Below are positions 25,501 to 33,319 of a DNA stretch of 45,505 bases, piece by piece. The position numbers and the translations under genes were made by a program. Under the pieces are notes generated by a model, which searched no databases, was not told the DNA's origin, and worked only from the letters and a program-made list of their open reading frames with translations. The number at the start of each line of letters is the position of its first letter. The first letter of the stretch is position 1. The stretch covers positions 1 to 45,505 of the forward strand of contig CALIXS010000003.1 of NCBI GenBank assembly GCA_938046095.1, in the 5' to 3' direction. The stretch is from an uncultured Clostridia bacterium (lineage in GTDB: Bacteria; Bacillota; Clostridia; Peptostreptococcales; Anaerovoracaceae).

Positions 25501-26931
25501 TTATATATCCTCGTGCGGACGATCAATGAGATACGTTATTATCGCACCCGTGTCGTCCTGCATCGAGTCCCTGCTTATGGCGACGTTCATTATGTCGGCG
25601 TCGGTCAGTTTAGAGATATAATACGATACGGTCGGCTGAACACATGATTCGAGCCGAAGTGAATCGCCGACGTACGCCTTATATGCGCCCGTGACGGCTT
25701 TGATGAACCCGTCATCCTCAAGCTTTGCAGTATCTTCAGACCATTCGTCGTGCTCAGCGGCTTTGGCGCAGGTTATACCGGAGAAGGCGCATATAGTCGA
25801 AAAATCATTATCGATATTAGACATCGAGTAAGAACCGAAGCCCATACCTGTGGCACCGATTATAAACGAAGTCCCGGAGGATGAGATCGTTCCTATGTTT
25901 GTCATAGCCGTGACATCGCCGTCGTCGTTCATGGAGTATATGCCGTTGATAAGGGAGTACAGCGCGCTTATCAGGCTGTTTTGACTGTTTTCGTCAAAAA
26001 CCGTTTCGGGTAGGGACGTCTGCGCGTACGAAAAGCTTATATCCGGATAATCGTCTGAGTATGTATCGATAAATCCGTTTATTTCGGTGTCCATGTACGT
26101 TTTGAATTTCGGAGCGTCATCTTTGGATACCACTATTGTTACGGATGCCGATGACGGATACAGGCCTGCGTTCGTTCCGCCCGCAATTGAAGATACCTCG
26201 AAAATCTGAGCATTCGTTTTGAAAGAGGCGAGCATGGAGCCGAGCGTTTTTATCGCGTTGGGAACGGAGGAAATTTTCGCATCCGGTATGCCTGCCGGTA
26301 TATTATCAATAGTTACTGTATATGCCGTTTCACCGCTCGGGGCCTTTGTCGCCACGGCGCCCGTAAGCGAGTAGCTGACATACCCGCCCGAATTGATGCT
26401 CCACAGAGATTTTGCCGCGGGAGAAAGCGTAAAAATGCTGCATCCGTCAGGAAAGCATGCGCTGTCCAATGACGAGGCTGCTGACAGATCGTCGCCGACG
26501 GCAGGCGTAAATATGACATTCAGCTTGCCCGTATCTTCGTTATTTTTGATTATATACATCGCGACAGCGAGAGTGTTAAAAGTGTTTTTAAGATTAAGAG
26601 AATCGTAGGGACATACTATGACAGTAGGAGGTGCATTGTAATATTTCATGCTCGAATCGGCCGTCATTATTATGTTTCCCTGCTCCGTGACGGTATAGTC
26701 TACGCTTTTCGACTTTGCCCATGAGCACAGATATTCGGCTATTGCTGCATTGTCTGTCAGCGTTTCGGCTGAATCGTCGAGGTCTGTCGTGTAAGCGTAA
26801 AGCTTGTTTACAATCCTTTTGTCGAGGGGCTCTCCGGCGGGCTTTATGTCGCGGCAGGAGATCAGAGCAAAGCTTACAATTACCGTCGATATAAGGATAA
26901 TTATTGAAATCGCTTTTTTTCTTACTGCCAT
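25501..26931 (-). CDS. Lipoprotein resembling PepD (M20 dipeptidase) without metal ligands
   Basis: A 476-residue lipoprotein (lipobox ALISC, Cys26). After residue 37 the chain follows cytosolic aminoacyl-histidine dipeptidases of family M20 (PepD): an N-terminal helix pair, APPTVIVCPYDSL (about 101-112) where PepD has a GHMDMV-like metal site, TPAVGDDLSAA where PepD has its Glu-Glu catalytic pair, SGGYVSYSLTGA, and a lid-like segment SSIAGGTNAGLYPSSASVTIVV that parallels PepD's GGxxxNAIPR strand. The metal-binding His and the catalytic Glu pair cannot be found, so peptidase activity is unlikely. It may be a substrate-binding or scaffold derivative acting outside the membrane. RBS AAGGA precedes the ATG. 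The similarity is by eye and needs a profile search. Confidence 0.6.
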   Translation of the reverse strand: MAVRKKAISIIILISTVIVSFALISCRDIKPAGEPLDKRIVNKLYAYTTDLDDSAETLTDNAAIAEYLCSWAKSKSVDYTVTEQGNIIMTADSSMKYYNAPPTVIVCPYDSLNLKNTFNTLAVAMYIIKNNEDTGKLNVIFTPAVGDDLSAASSLDSACFPDGCSIFTLSPAAKSLWSINSGGYVSYSLTGAVATKAPSGETAYTVTIDNIPAGIPDAKISSVPNAIKTLGSMLASFKTNAQIFEVSSIAGGTNAGLYPSSASVTIVVSKDDAPKFKTYMDTEINGFIDTYSDDYPDISFSYAQTSLPETVFDENSQNSLISALYSLINGIYSMNDDGDVTAMTNIGTISSSGTSFIIGATGMGFGSYSMSNIDNDFSTICAFSGITCAKAAEHDEWSEDTAKLEDDGFIKAVTGAYKAYVGDSLRLESCVQPTVSYYISKLTDADIMNVAISRDSMQDDTGAIITYLIDRPHEDI

Positions 26932-26945
26932 TTGCTTTTCCTTAC

Positions 26946-26973
26946 TTGATTTGCCTGTAAAATGCCTTATAAT
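26946..26973 (+). promoter_or_regulatory. Promoter of the GNAT gene
   Basis: TTGATT (26946-26951), a 16-nt spacer and perfect TATAAT (26968-26973), with a leader of about 20 nt before the ATG at 27000. It lies in the short divergent gap with the PepD-like lipoprotein. Confidence 0.7.
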
Positions 26974-26999
26974 AATATCATATCAAAGGAGACGCCGCA

Positions 27000-27542
27000 A
27001 TGGAAACAAAAAATCTTGACATACGCGAAAGTACCTTCGACGATTGCATTTTGTTCGCAAAATGGGAGCAGGATCCTGCCGTGACGGAATTCTTTACTAT
27101 TGATGAGGGGCGTTCGTATGAGGACGTCGTGACGGAATATGTCCTTTACAGGAAGGATTCGACAAAAATGCAGTTCACAATTACGCTTAAGCCCGAACTA
27201 AGGCCGATAGGGCGTATATTTCTTTCACGCATCGACAGGCATTACGACTCTCTTGACATAACGCGCATGTATATAGCCGATCCCGGGGATCGAGGCAAAG
27301 GATACGGAGAGGAGGCTCTTCGCAGGATCTTAGAATTCGCATTTATAAACCTGCACATGGAGCGCGTTTCGATAGACCATTTTATAAAGAACACCACGGC
27401 GGACTATCTATACAAGAAGACAGGCTTTCAGGACGAGGGCGTTATGAGAAGCGCAGGAAAGAAGGACGGGAGATACATCGACCTGAAGCTCAAATCGATT
27501 ACAAGAGCCGAATATCTGGACAGCGATCATACAGTAGACTAA
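27000..27542 (+). CDS. GNAT family N-acetyltransferase
   Basis: A 180-residue GNAT protein of the RimJ/RimL-like branch that transfers acetyl from acetyl-CoA to an amine. The acetyl-CoA loop is RGKGYGEEAL, following the RMYIADPGD strand; the C-terminal strand pair includes ADYLYKKTGFQDEGVM, a hallmark of the branch. AAAGGAG lies 8 nt upstream. It appears to be a single-gene unit, although no clear terminator separates it from the rpmB promoter. The substrate (protein N-terminus, amino acid or antibiotic) cannot be inferred. Confidence 0.88.
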   Translation: METKNLDIRESTFDDCILFAKWEQDPAVTEFFTIDEGRSYEDVVTEYVLYRKDSTKMQFTITLKPELRPIGRIFLSRIDRHYDSLDITRMYIADPGDRGKGYGEEALRRILEFAFINLHMERVSIDHFIKNTTADYLYKKTGFQDEGVMRSAGKKDGRYIDLKLKSITRAEYLDSDHTVD

Positions 27543-27590
27543 AAGATACAGAGCAGGAGAGGCGTACGGCAATTACGGCACAAAAAACTC

Positions 27591-27620
27591 TTGTGTTTGA
27601 GTAATACGGTGTGTTATAAT
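27591..27620 (+). promoter_or_regulatory. rpmB promoter and structured leader
   Basis: TTGTGT (27591-27596), an 18-nt spacer and perfect TATAAT (27615-27620). The leader of about 85 nt holds two small hairpins, GCCGC/GCGGC (27630-27646) and CCCGC/GCGGG (27668-27682), before the AGGAGG ribosome site. Autogenous control by L28 is possible but not shown. Confidence 0.6.
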
Positions 27621-27710
27621 AATTTCCGTGCCGCGCTCTGAGCGGCCGACGGAACAAACTGTAACGGCCCGCAAACGGCGGGATTATATCGATAGCGAGG
27701 AGGTCAACAT

Positions 27711-27902
27711 ATGTCGAGAAGATGTGAGATCTGCGGAAAAGGACAGGTTTCCGGAAACAACGTATCCCACTCCATGAGACACACGAGAAGAAAATGGAAT
27801 GCCAATATTCAGACCGTCAGGATCAACGACAACGGCACAGTCAGAAAAGCCAACGTATGCACAAGATGCATGAGATCCGGCAAAGTAGACCGTGCCATCT
27901 GA
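27711..27902 (+). CDS. rpmB: 50S ribosomal protein L28
   Basis: A 63-residue L28 of the zinc-binding type: CEIC (Cys5, Cys8) and a later CTRC pair, with the conserved GNNVSHSMRHTRRKWNANIQ core. It has a strong AGGAGG ribosome site and is followed by an intrinsic terminator, so part of the transcription stops before the Asp23 gene. Placement before an asp23 gene and recG is a conserved Bacillota arrangement. Confidence 0.97.
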   Translation: MSRRCEICGKGQVSGNNVSHSMRHTRRKWNANIQTVRINDNGTVRKANVCTRCMRSGKVDRAI

Positions 27903-27921
27903 TCAGCAGGGGGATTTTATC

Positions 27922-27949
27922 CGCGAAGGCTATGCTTTCGCGTTTTTTT
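27922..27949 (+). terminator. Intrinsic terminator after rpmB
   Basis: An 8-bp stem with one G-U pair (27922-27929, 27935-27942), loop CTATG, then seven T residues. Confidence 0.88.
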
Positions 27950-27988
27950 CTATATAGAGTAATACAGAGAAATAAATCGGGTAGAATA

Positions 27989-28420
27989 ATGTCGTATAGC
28001 AGAGAAAACGAGTTGGGGCGTATAACCATATCGGACAGAGTGTTTGCGGTATCAATAGCCGAAATACTGTCCGGAGATGACCTGAGGCACAGAGTCTGGC
28101 TTTCCGGCAGAAGGGGCAGGATTATCAACGATGCCGACGGAATCTCACAGAATGAGGCGGCTCAGTCGGTTACCGTTTCGACGGACGATAGTGACAGAGC
28201 GGTCATCTCATTTTGTGCCGTAGTAAGATTCGGAGACAGCATTTCTTTGCTCGCAAGAGAATGTGCGGACAAAATAGCCGCCGCGGTCAAGAAGATGTCG
28301 GGCAGCGCTCCGGCGAGCGTAACTATGAACGTCTGCGGCATAAAATCAAAGGGAATCGCACGCAGAAGCATGGAGGTCACTTTCATTTATGAAGCTGACG
28401 GATCCCGTATCGACGATTAA
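27989..28420 (+). CDS. Asp23/Gls24 family envelope stress protein
   Basis: A 143-residue protein of the Asp23/Gls24 (DUF322) family: GRITISDRVFAVSIAEI at the N-terminus and a second block with a VRFGDSISLLARECADKIAAAVKKM helix followed by VTMNVCGIK. Members are abundant cytosolic or membrane-associated proteins linked to envelope stress or fatty-acid metabolism. The start at 27989 keeps the family N-terminus; upstream in-frame codons run through the rpmB terminator. The ribosome site is weak (CGGGTAG). It overlaps recG by 32 bp. In many relatives the fatty-acid kinase gene fakA/yloV lies between this gene and recG; here it is absent. Confidence 0.78.
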   Translation: MSYSRENELGRITISDRVFAVSIAEILSGDDLRHRVWLSGRRGRIINDADGISQNEAAQSVTVSTDDSDRAVISFCAVVRFGDSISLLARECADKIAAAVKKMSGSAPASVTMNVCGIKSKGIARRSMEVTFIYEADGSRIDD

Positions 28421-30431
28421 GGGTATAGGCCCAAAAAAGGAGACAGCTCTCGCAGCAGCAGGCATAAATACGTTGCAGGATATAATTTATTTTTTCCCCC
28501 GCAGCTATGAGGACAGGAGAAATGTGACGCCTATCGCTGAGGCGGATACGGGCACAGAGGTTCTCGTAGAGGCAGAGGTCGTGAGCTTAAGAGTATCGGG
28601 CAGCCCCTATAACAGAAAAGCACCCCTGTCGGTTTTGATCCGGGATGATAGCGCGGGAGCCGAAGCTGTTTTCTTTAACGGCAGATTTCTTCGCAGCATG
28701 TTCAGAGTCGGATCAAAATATGTTTTTTTCGGTAAGGTCAGCTGCAGCTTCGGACGAAAGCAAATGATACATCCGCAGTTTTCGGAGGCGGGTTCCAAGG
28801 ACGATATACGCGGTATTTTACCTGTTTATCCTGCGATACACGGCATATCGCAAAACGAACTTCGAAGGATACAAAGAGAGCTCGCGGAGCTTCATGACAA
28901 AATACCCGAGTGGCTTCCGGAGGATGTGATCAGAGACAACAGACTTTGCGGTCCCGAATATGCCGTGCGCAACATACATTTTCCGGAGAATGCGCACAGG
29001 GTATTGGCGAGTCGTTTTCGCATGGTTTTCGAGGAGCTGATAACGCTCCAGACCGGCCTGATGTATATTCGTAGCGACAAAAGGCTTAACAATTCGGGCG
29101 TTGTGATAGATACCTCTTACGGAGACAGTTTTGTGGAAAGTCTTCCGTTCAGCCTTACCAACGGTCAACGCGGCGCATGGAGTGACATAAAATCGGATCT
29201 GAATTCCACGAAGCGCATGAACCGGCTGCTTCAGGGCGATGTCGGCTCAGGCAAAACAGTCATTGCCGAAATGAGTATGTATTCGGCTGCGGGAAGCGGT
29301 TACCAGAGCGTCATCATGGCCCCCACGGAATTACTGGCGAAACAGCATGCGGATACTTTTTCAAAAGATCTGAGTGAAAGCGGCTTTAATATAGTTCTTT
29401 TAGTAAGCTCAATGCCGGCAGCATCAAAAAAAAGTGCTTTGCGCGCAATAGAATCCGGCGAAGCCGATATGGTGATCGCAACGCACGCGGTCATTCAGGA
29501 AAATGTGATATTTCACGATCTCGGTCTTGTCATTACGGACGAACAGCACAGGTTCGGAGTGGAGCAGAGGAGGACACTTTCCTCAAAGGGTGAAAATGCC
29601 AATATACTCGTTATGACGGCGACCCCTATACCGCGCACTCTTGCGGTAATACTCTATGGAGATCTCGATGTGTCGCAGATAAAATCCATGCCGGCAGGGC
29701 GAAAACCGGTACAAACTTCAGCCTTCGGACAGGACGACAGGAAACGCGTTTACGGCTTTGCGAAAAAAGAAATAGCGAAAGGGCGCCAGGGCTATGTAGT
29801 CGCTCCCCTGATAGAGGACTCCGAGAGTGTTGATGCTGTTTCGGCGGAAAGTCTGTACAAGGAGCTCAGAAAAGAGTTCAACGGTTATAAACTCGCTCTC
29901 GTTCACGGAAGCATCAAGCCTGCGGACAAGGAACAAATCATGGCGGATTTTGCTGCGGGCCTGATAAATATACTCGTTTCTACAGTCGTAATAGAGGTGG
30001 GCATCAACGTAAAAAATGCCACCTTTATGATAATCGAAAATGCCGAACGCTTCGGCCTTGCTCAGCTTCATCAGCTGAGGGGCAGGGTCGGAAGGGGCTC
30101 ATCGGAGTCATATTGCTTCCTTATAACGAATCGCGGCTCCGAGCTCGCAGCTGAGCGTGCGGATATACTGTGCACGACAAATGACGGCTTTGAAATCGCC
30201 GAAAAAGATCTTGAGCTCAGGGGTCCCGGTGAAATATTCGGGACGAGGCAGCACGGATTGCCAAATCTTATTCTTTCGGATATAGTAAAGCATCAGGATG
30301 TTCTGCGTAAGGCGGCCGCTTCGGCAAAAAAAATAATTCAAAAAGATCCCGAGCTGTCCTCTCCGCAGGAGTCGGAGCTCAAGCGGAGGGTGAAGAAAAT
30401 GTTCGGAGAGGACATAAAGCTCGATCTATAA
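28389..30431 (+). CDS. recG: ATP-dependent DNA helicase RecG
   Basis: A 680-residue helicase that regresses stalled forks and branch-migrates Holliday junctions. An N-terminal wedge/OB domain (about 1-230; begins with a helix-hairpin-helix-like IKGIGPKKETALAAAGI) is followed by two RecA-like domains. Walker A GDVGSGKT is at about 283, the DExH box reads DEQH followed by RFGVEQR, motif III is TATPIPRTLA, and motif VI is QLRGRVGRG. The length is normal. The start lies inside the Asp23 gene, and the 16-bp gap to rsmD holds AAGGAG. Confidence 0.97.
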   Translation: MKLTDPVSTIKGIGPKKETALAAAGINTLQDIIYFFPRSYEDRRNVTPIAEADTGTEVLVEAEVVSLRVSGSPYNRKAPLSVLIRDDSAGAEAVFFNGRFLRSMFRVGSKYVFFGKVSCSFGRKQMIHPQFSEAGSKDDIRGILPVYPAIHGISQNELRRIQRELAELHDKIPEWLPEDVIRDNRLCGPEYAVRNIHFPENAHRVLASRFRMVFEELITLQTGLMYIRSDKRLNNSGVVIDTSYGDSFVESLPFSLTNGQRGAWSDIKSDLNSTKRMNRLLQGDVGSGKTVIAEMSMYSAAGSGYQSVIMAPTELLAKQHADTFSKDLSESGFNIVLLVSSMPAASKKSALRAIESGEADMVIATHAVIQENVIFHDLGLVITDEQHRFGVEQRRTLSSKGENANILVMTATPIPRTLAVILYGDLDVSQIKSMPAGRKPVQTSAFGQDDRKRVYGFAKKEIAKGRQGYVVAPLIEDSESVDAVSAESLYKELRKEFNGYKLALVHGSIKPADKEQIMADFAAGLINILVSTVVIEVGINVKNATFMIIENAERFGLAQLHQLRGRVGRGSSESYCFLITNRGSELAAERADILCTTNDGFEIAEKDLELRGPGEIFGTRQHGLPNLILSDIVKHQDVLRKAAASAKKIIQKDPELSSPQESELKRRVKKMFGEDIKLDL

Positions 30432-30447
30432 GGAGAAACAGGACAGG

Positions 30448-31011
30448 ATGAGGATAATCGCAGGAGAATACAAAGGACGCAGGCTTATGACTCCCGAAAA
30501 TTCCGATATAAGGCCGACATCGGACAAGGTGAGAGAAGCGATCTTTAACCTCTTGATGTACGATATTGAGGGAGCGGTCTGCGCCGACGTCTTTTCGGGT
30601 ACCGGAAGCCTCGGTCTCGAGGCGTTGTCGAGGGGTGCCGATTTTTGCTGGTTTTCGGACAACGACAGGAAAAGCATCGCGCTTATAAAGGCAAATATCG
30701 CTGCATGTAAGGCCGAGGACAGAGCGCAAGTGACGGCGGGTGATTACATGAAAGGGTTAAGGCGCATAGACGGGAAGATCGATATTTTTTTTATCGACCC
30801 TCCGTATGGTGCGGGGCTTTATGAGAAGTGCTTTGCGGAGATAGAAAATCTTGATTTATTGTCTGAGGACGGTATAATAGTAGCAGAACACGACAGCAGG
30901 ACCGAATTGCCGCATAATACGGGCAGGCTTACGATGTTCAGGGAGCGAAGGTACGGTAAGATTCTCGTTTCTCTTTACAGTAAAGCCGGCATGGAGGATA
31001 TGCGTGACTAA
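30448..31011 (+). CDS. rsmD: 16S rRNA (guanine-966 N2)-methyltransferase
   Basis: A 187-residue SAM-dependent methyltransferase that modifies G966 of 16S rRNA during 30S assembly. It has the RsmD N-terminus MRIIAGEYKGRRL followed by RPTSDKVREAIFN, the SAM loop VFSGTGSLGLEAL, and the catalytic DPPY. Its last 8 bases overlap coaD, the usual rsmD-coaD order in Bacillota. Confidence 0.96.
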   Translation: MRIIAGEYKGRRLMTPENSDIRPTSDKVREAIFNLLMYDIEGAVCADVFSGTGSLGLEALSRGADFCWFSDNDRKSIALIKANIAACKAEDRAQVTAGDYMKGLRRIDGKIDIFFIDPPYGAGLYEKCFAEIENLDLLSEDGIIVAEHDSRTELPHNTGRLTMFRERRYGKILVSLYSKAGMEDMRD

Positions 31012-31486
31012 AGCATTGTATTCCGGATCGTTCGATCCGATGACAAACGGACATCTCGATGTCATTACAAGGGCAGCAAGGATGTTCGACAGGCTCGTAG
31101 TGGGTGTCATATACAACCCGAACAAAGCGCCTCTTTTCAGCATAGACGAGAGAGTGGCGATGATCAGAGAAGCGACACGCGATATCGTAAATATTGAGGT
31201 AGTCCATTTTGAGGGGCTGCTCGCAAAATTTGTCAACGACAATCATTTTGACGCTGTTGTAAGAGGCCTGAGAGCCACCTCCGATTTTGAATATGAGATA
31301 CAGATGGCTCAGATGAACGCACGACTCTTTTCGCCGGGCACTGAATCCGTTTTTCTGATGACTCTGCCGAGCTATTCGTTTATAAGCTCCAGTATGATAA
31401 AAGAAGTCGTTTCACTTGGGGGATCGGTCGACGGACTCGTCCCGGAAAGCGTTCTCGCCGAGATAAAAAAGAAATACTCAAATTAG
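31004..31486 (+). CDS. coaD: Phosphopantetheine adenylyltransferase
   Basis: 160 residues. Transfers AMP from ATP to 4'-phosphopantetheine, the penultimate step of CoA synthesis. It shows GSFDPMTNGH (8-17) with the TxGH-type nucleotidyltransferase motif, RGLRATSDFEYE for substrate, and the ISSSMIKE ATP signature. It starts at GTG within the end of rsmD; GGAGG lies upstream inside that gene. CoaE, the final CoA enzyme, lies 11 kb downstream in the same gene run. Confidence 0.97.
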   Translation: MTKALYSGSFDPMTNGHLDVITRAARMFDRLVVGVIYNPNKAPLFSIDERVAMIREATRDIVNIEVVHFEGLLAKFVNDNHFDAVVRGLRATSDFEYEIQMAQMNARLFSPGTESVFLMTLPSYSFISSSMIKEVVSLGGSVDGLVPESVLAEIKKKYSN

Positions 31487-31495
31487 GAGGGAAAC

Positions 31496-32083
31496 ATGAC
31501 AGTATTGGAATTACTCGATGAACTTGAGGAGATTGTCAACGCGGCTCCCAAGCTGCCTTTGACGGGAAAGATCATGGTAGACGCCAATGAGGTCCTCGAC
31601 CTTGCCAAGGATATAAGGCTGAGCCTTCCTGATGATGTTCAGCAGGCCAAATGGGTCAAGGACGAGAAGGAGCGCATTCTCGACGATGCAAAATCCGAAT
31701 ACGAAAAGATTATCATGGAGGCGAAGAAACAGGCAGACACCATGGTTGAAAAGGATGTCATAACCGAACGTGCGGTCGATGTTTCCGGCGAGATATACAG
31801 GAGAGCCGACGAATATTCAAAATCCATGAGGCTTCGTACATATAACTATATGGACGAAATGCTTGCTTCCTTCAGAGATAAGATGGACGAGCTGAACGAA
31901 ACGTATGTCGGAAATATGATGAACGATATCAGTGCTCATTTCGCAGAGATTACGGGTAAGCTGAACGGTGACATAGCAGAGTTGCGTTCGATGACTGAGG
32001 ATACGGAAAACGCCGCTATGCCCGAGCACACGATAGATATTCCGGTGAACGGAGCTCCATCCGAATCGGATCCGGAGGAATGA
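31496..32083 (+). CDS. Coiled-coil protein, V-type ATPase subunit H-like
   Basis: A 195-residue, highly charged helical protein. The N-terminal LLDELEEIVNAAPKLPLTGKIMVDANEVLDLAKDIRLSLPDDVQQAKWV block is typical of a small family often found beside coaD in Clostridia and labelled ATPase or vacuolar H+-ATPase subunit H. A long coiled coil (about 50-165) follows, with EAKKQAD-type heptads, and an acidic tail. It has no ATP-binding motif, so an enzymatic name is not justified. A DivIVA- or scaffold-like role is possible. AGGAGG precedes the ATG, and the gene ends one base before tmcAL. Confidence 0.65.
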   Translation: MTVLELLDELEEIVNAAPKLPLTGKIMVDANEVLDLAKDIRLSLPDDVQQAKWVKDEKERILDDAKSEYEKIIMEAKKQADTMVEKDVITERAVDVSGEIYRRADEYSKSMRLRTYNYMDEMLASFRDKMDELNETYVGNMMNDISAHFAEITGKLNGDIAELRSMTEDTENAAMPEHTIDIPVNGAPSESDPEE

Positions 32084-32084
32084 T

Positions 32085-33203
32085 ATGCCCGGCGTGGTCG
32101 GAATAACTGCGGAATTCAATCCCTTTCACGAAGGACATAGGTATTTGATCGACAAAACCGCCTCGGCGCTCAGACCCGAGGCGGTCGTTTCTGTTATGAG
32201 CGGAGATTTTGTCCAAAGGGGCGGTCCCGCCTGTTTTGATAAATGGACGAGAGCGGTTCAGGCTGTAAAAGGCGGCATTGATCTCGTTGTGGAACTTCCC
32301 GCCGTTTTTGCCGTATCGAGCGCTGATGATTTTGCGCGCGGGGCGGTGACTGTTCTTAAAGGACTCGGCGTTGATACGATCGCCTTCGGCAGCGAGGCCG
32401 GATCCGCCGTCACTTTGGCCGAGGCCGCCGGCGTCCTTGCGGATGCGGAGAATATGCGGCGGAATGAGATAAAAACGGAGCTCTCAAAAGGGATATCGTA
32501 TCCGGCGGCAATGATGAACGTCATAAAGCGATTTCGGCCCGATCTTGACGAGGATCTGTTTACATTGCCCAATAATCTTCTCGCACTTCAATACATAAAA
32601 AACGCCCGCAGACTCGATTTTTTCACCATAACCCGTACCGAGAGCTATCGGGCGTCGGAAATCAGGGCGAAAATGCAGCTTGACACAGACCGCATGTCGG
32701 AAGCGGAAAGGCGTTATTTCGAACTCATCAGGTACACCGTCTTGAGGACAAATACCCGTGAAATCGAAAATACGGCCTCGGCGGGAGAGGGGCTGGCGAA
32801 CCGACTGAAAAGTGAAATAAGAGCCGCGTCATCTGTTGACGATCTGATCGGCAGGGTCAAATCGAAGAGATATACGCACACGAGAATAGGGCGTTTGCTG
32901 ACGCAGATGCTCCTTGGGATAACGCGGGAGAGCATAGACGATGCGGTCGGTTATATAAGGCCGCTCGCCTTTAACGATAAGGGTGCGGTACTTCTGAGGC
33001 ACATACGGAACGGCGGAGCATGTACGCTCCCGTTCGTAAACAGTGCGGCGAAGGTCATAAAAGCCGCAGGACCGCTCGCGCGGACTCTTTCCTTTGATGT
33101 ACTCGCATCCGATCTTTACTCTCTGATAACGGACGGCGATCTTTATTCGGATTCGGATTACATTATGAAACCAATATCAGTAAAAACGAATAACGCAAAT
33201 TGA
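32085..33203 (+). CDS. tmcAL: tRNA(Met) cytidine acetate ligase
   Basis: A 372-residue nucleotidyltransferase-fold enzyme (TmcAL, formerly YlbM/DUF795) that makes N4-acetylcytidine at the wobble position of elongator tRNA-Met, using acetate and ATP by way of acetyl-AMP. Marks: GITAEFNPFHEGH with the HEGH adenylylation motif (15-18), MSGDFVQRG, and the GSEAG, NNLLALQYI and RTESYRASEIR segments. GGAGG overlaps the previous stop. The next gene is acetate kinase, so the enzyme's acetate substrate is produced or consumed by a neighbour, a frequent pairing in Bacillota. Confidence 0.95.
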   Translation: MPGVVGITAEFNPFHEGHRYLIDKTASALRPEAVVSVMSGDFVQRGGPACFDKWTRAVQAVKGGIDLVVELPAVFAVSSADDFARGAVTVLKGLGVDTIAFGSEAGSAVTLAEAAGVLADAENMRRNEIKTELSKGISYPAAMMNVIKRFRPDLDEDLFTLPNNLLALQYIKNARRLDFFTITRTESYRASEIRAKMQLDTDRMSEAERRYFELIRYTVLRTNTREIENTASAGEGLANRLKSEIRAASSVDDLIGRVKSKRYTHTRIGRLLTQMLLGITRESIDDAVGYIRPLAFNDKGAVLLRHIRNGGACTLPFVNSAAKVIKAAGPLARTLSFDVLASDLYSLITDGDLYSDSDYIMKPISVKTNNAN

Positions 33204-33247
33204 ACTTAAAGCTTATGCGGATACATTCTGCAAAAGTCTGCACAGTC

Positions 33248-33276
33248 TTGATTTTTTGCCGTTTATGATGTATCAT
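33248..33276 (+). promoter_or_regulatory. ackA promoter
   Basis: TTGATT (33248-33253), a 17-nt spacer and TATCAT (33271-33276). A leader of about 35 nt leads to GGAGG and the start codon. Confidence 0.55.
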
Positions 33277-33319
33277 TTTCATGTTTGTGAATACTGCTGT
33301 GTAATATACGGAGGATATG

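Noticed and set aside
27621..27710. Riboswitch in the rpmB leader
   Set aside because: Only two small hairpins; none of the known metabolite riboswitch cores is recognisable.
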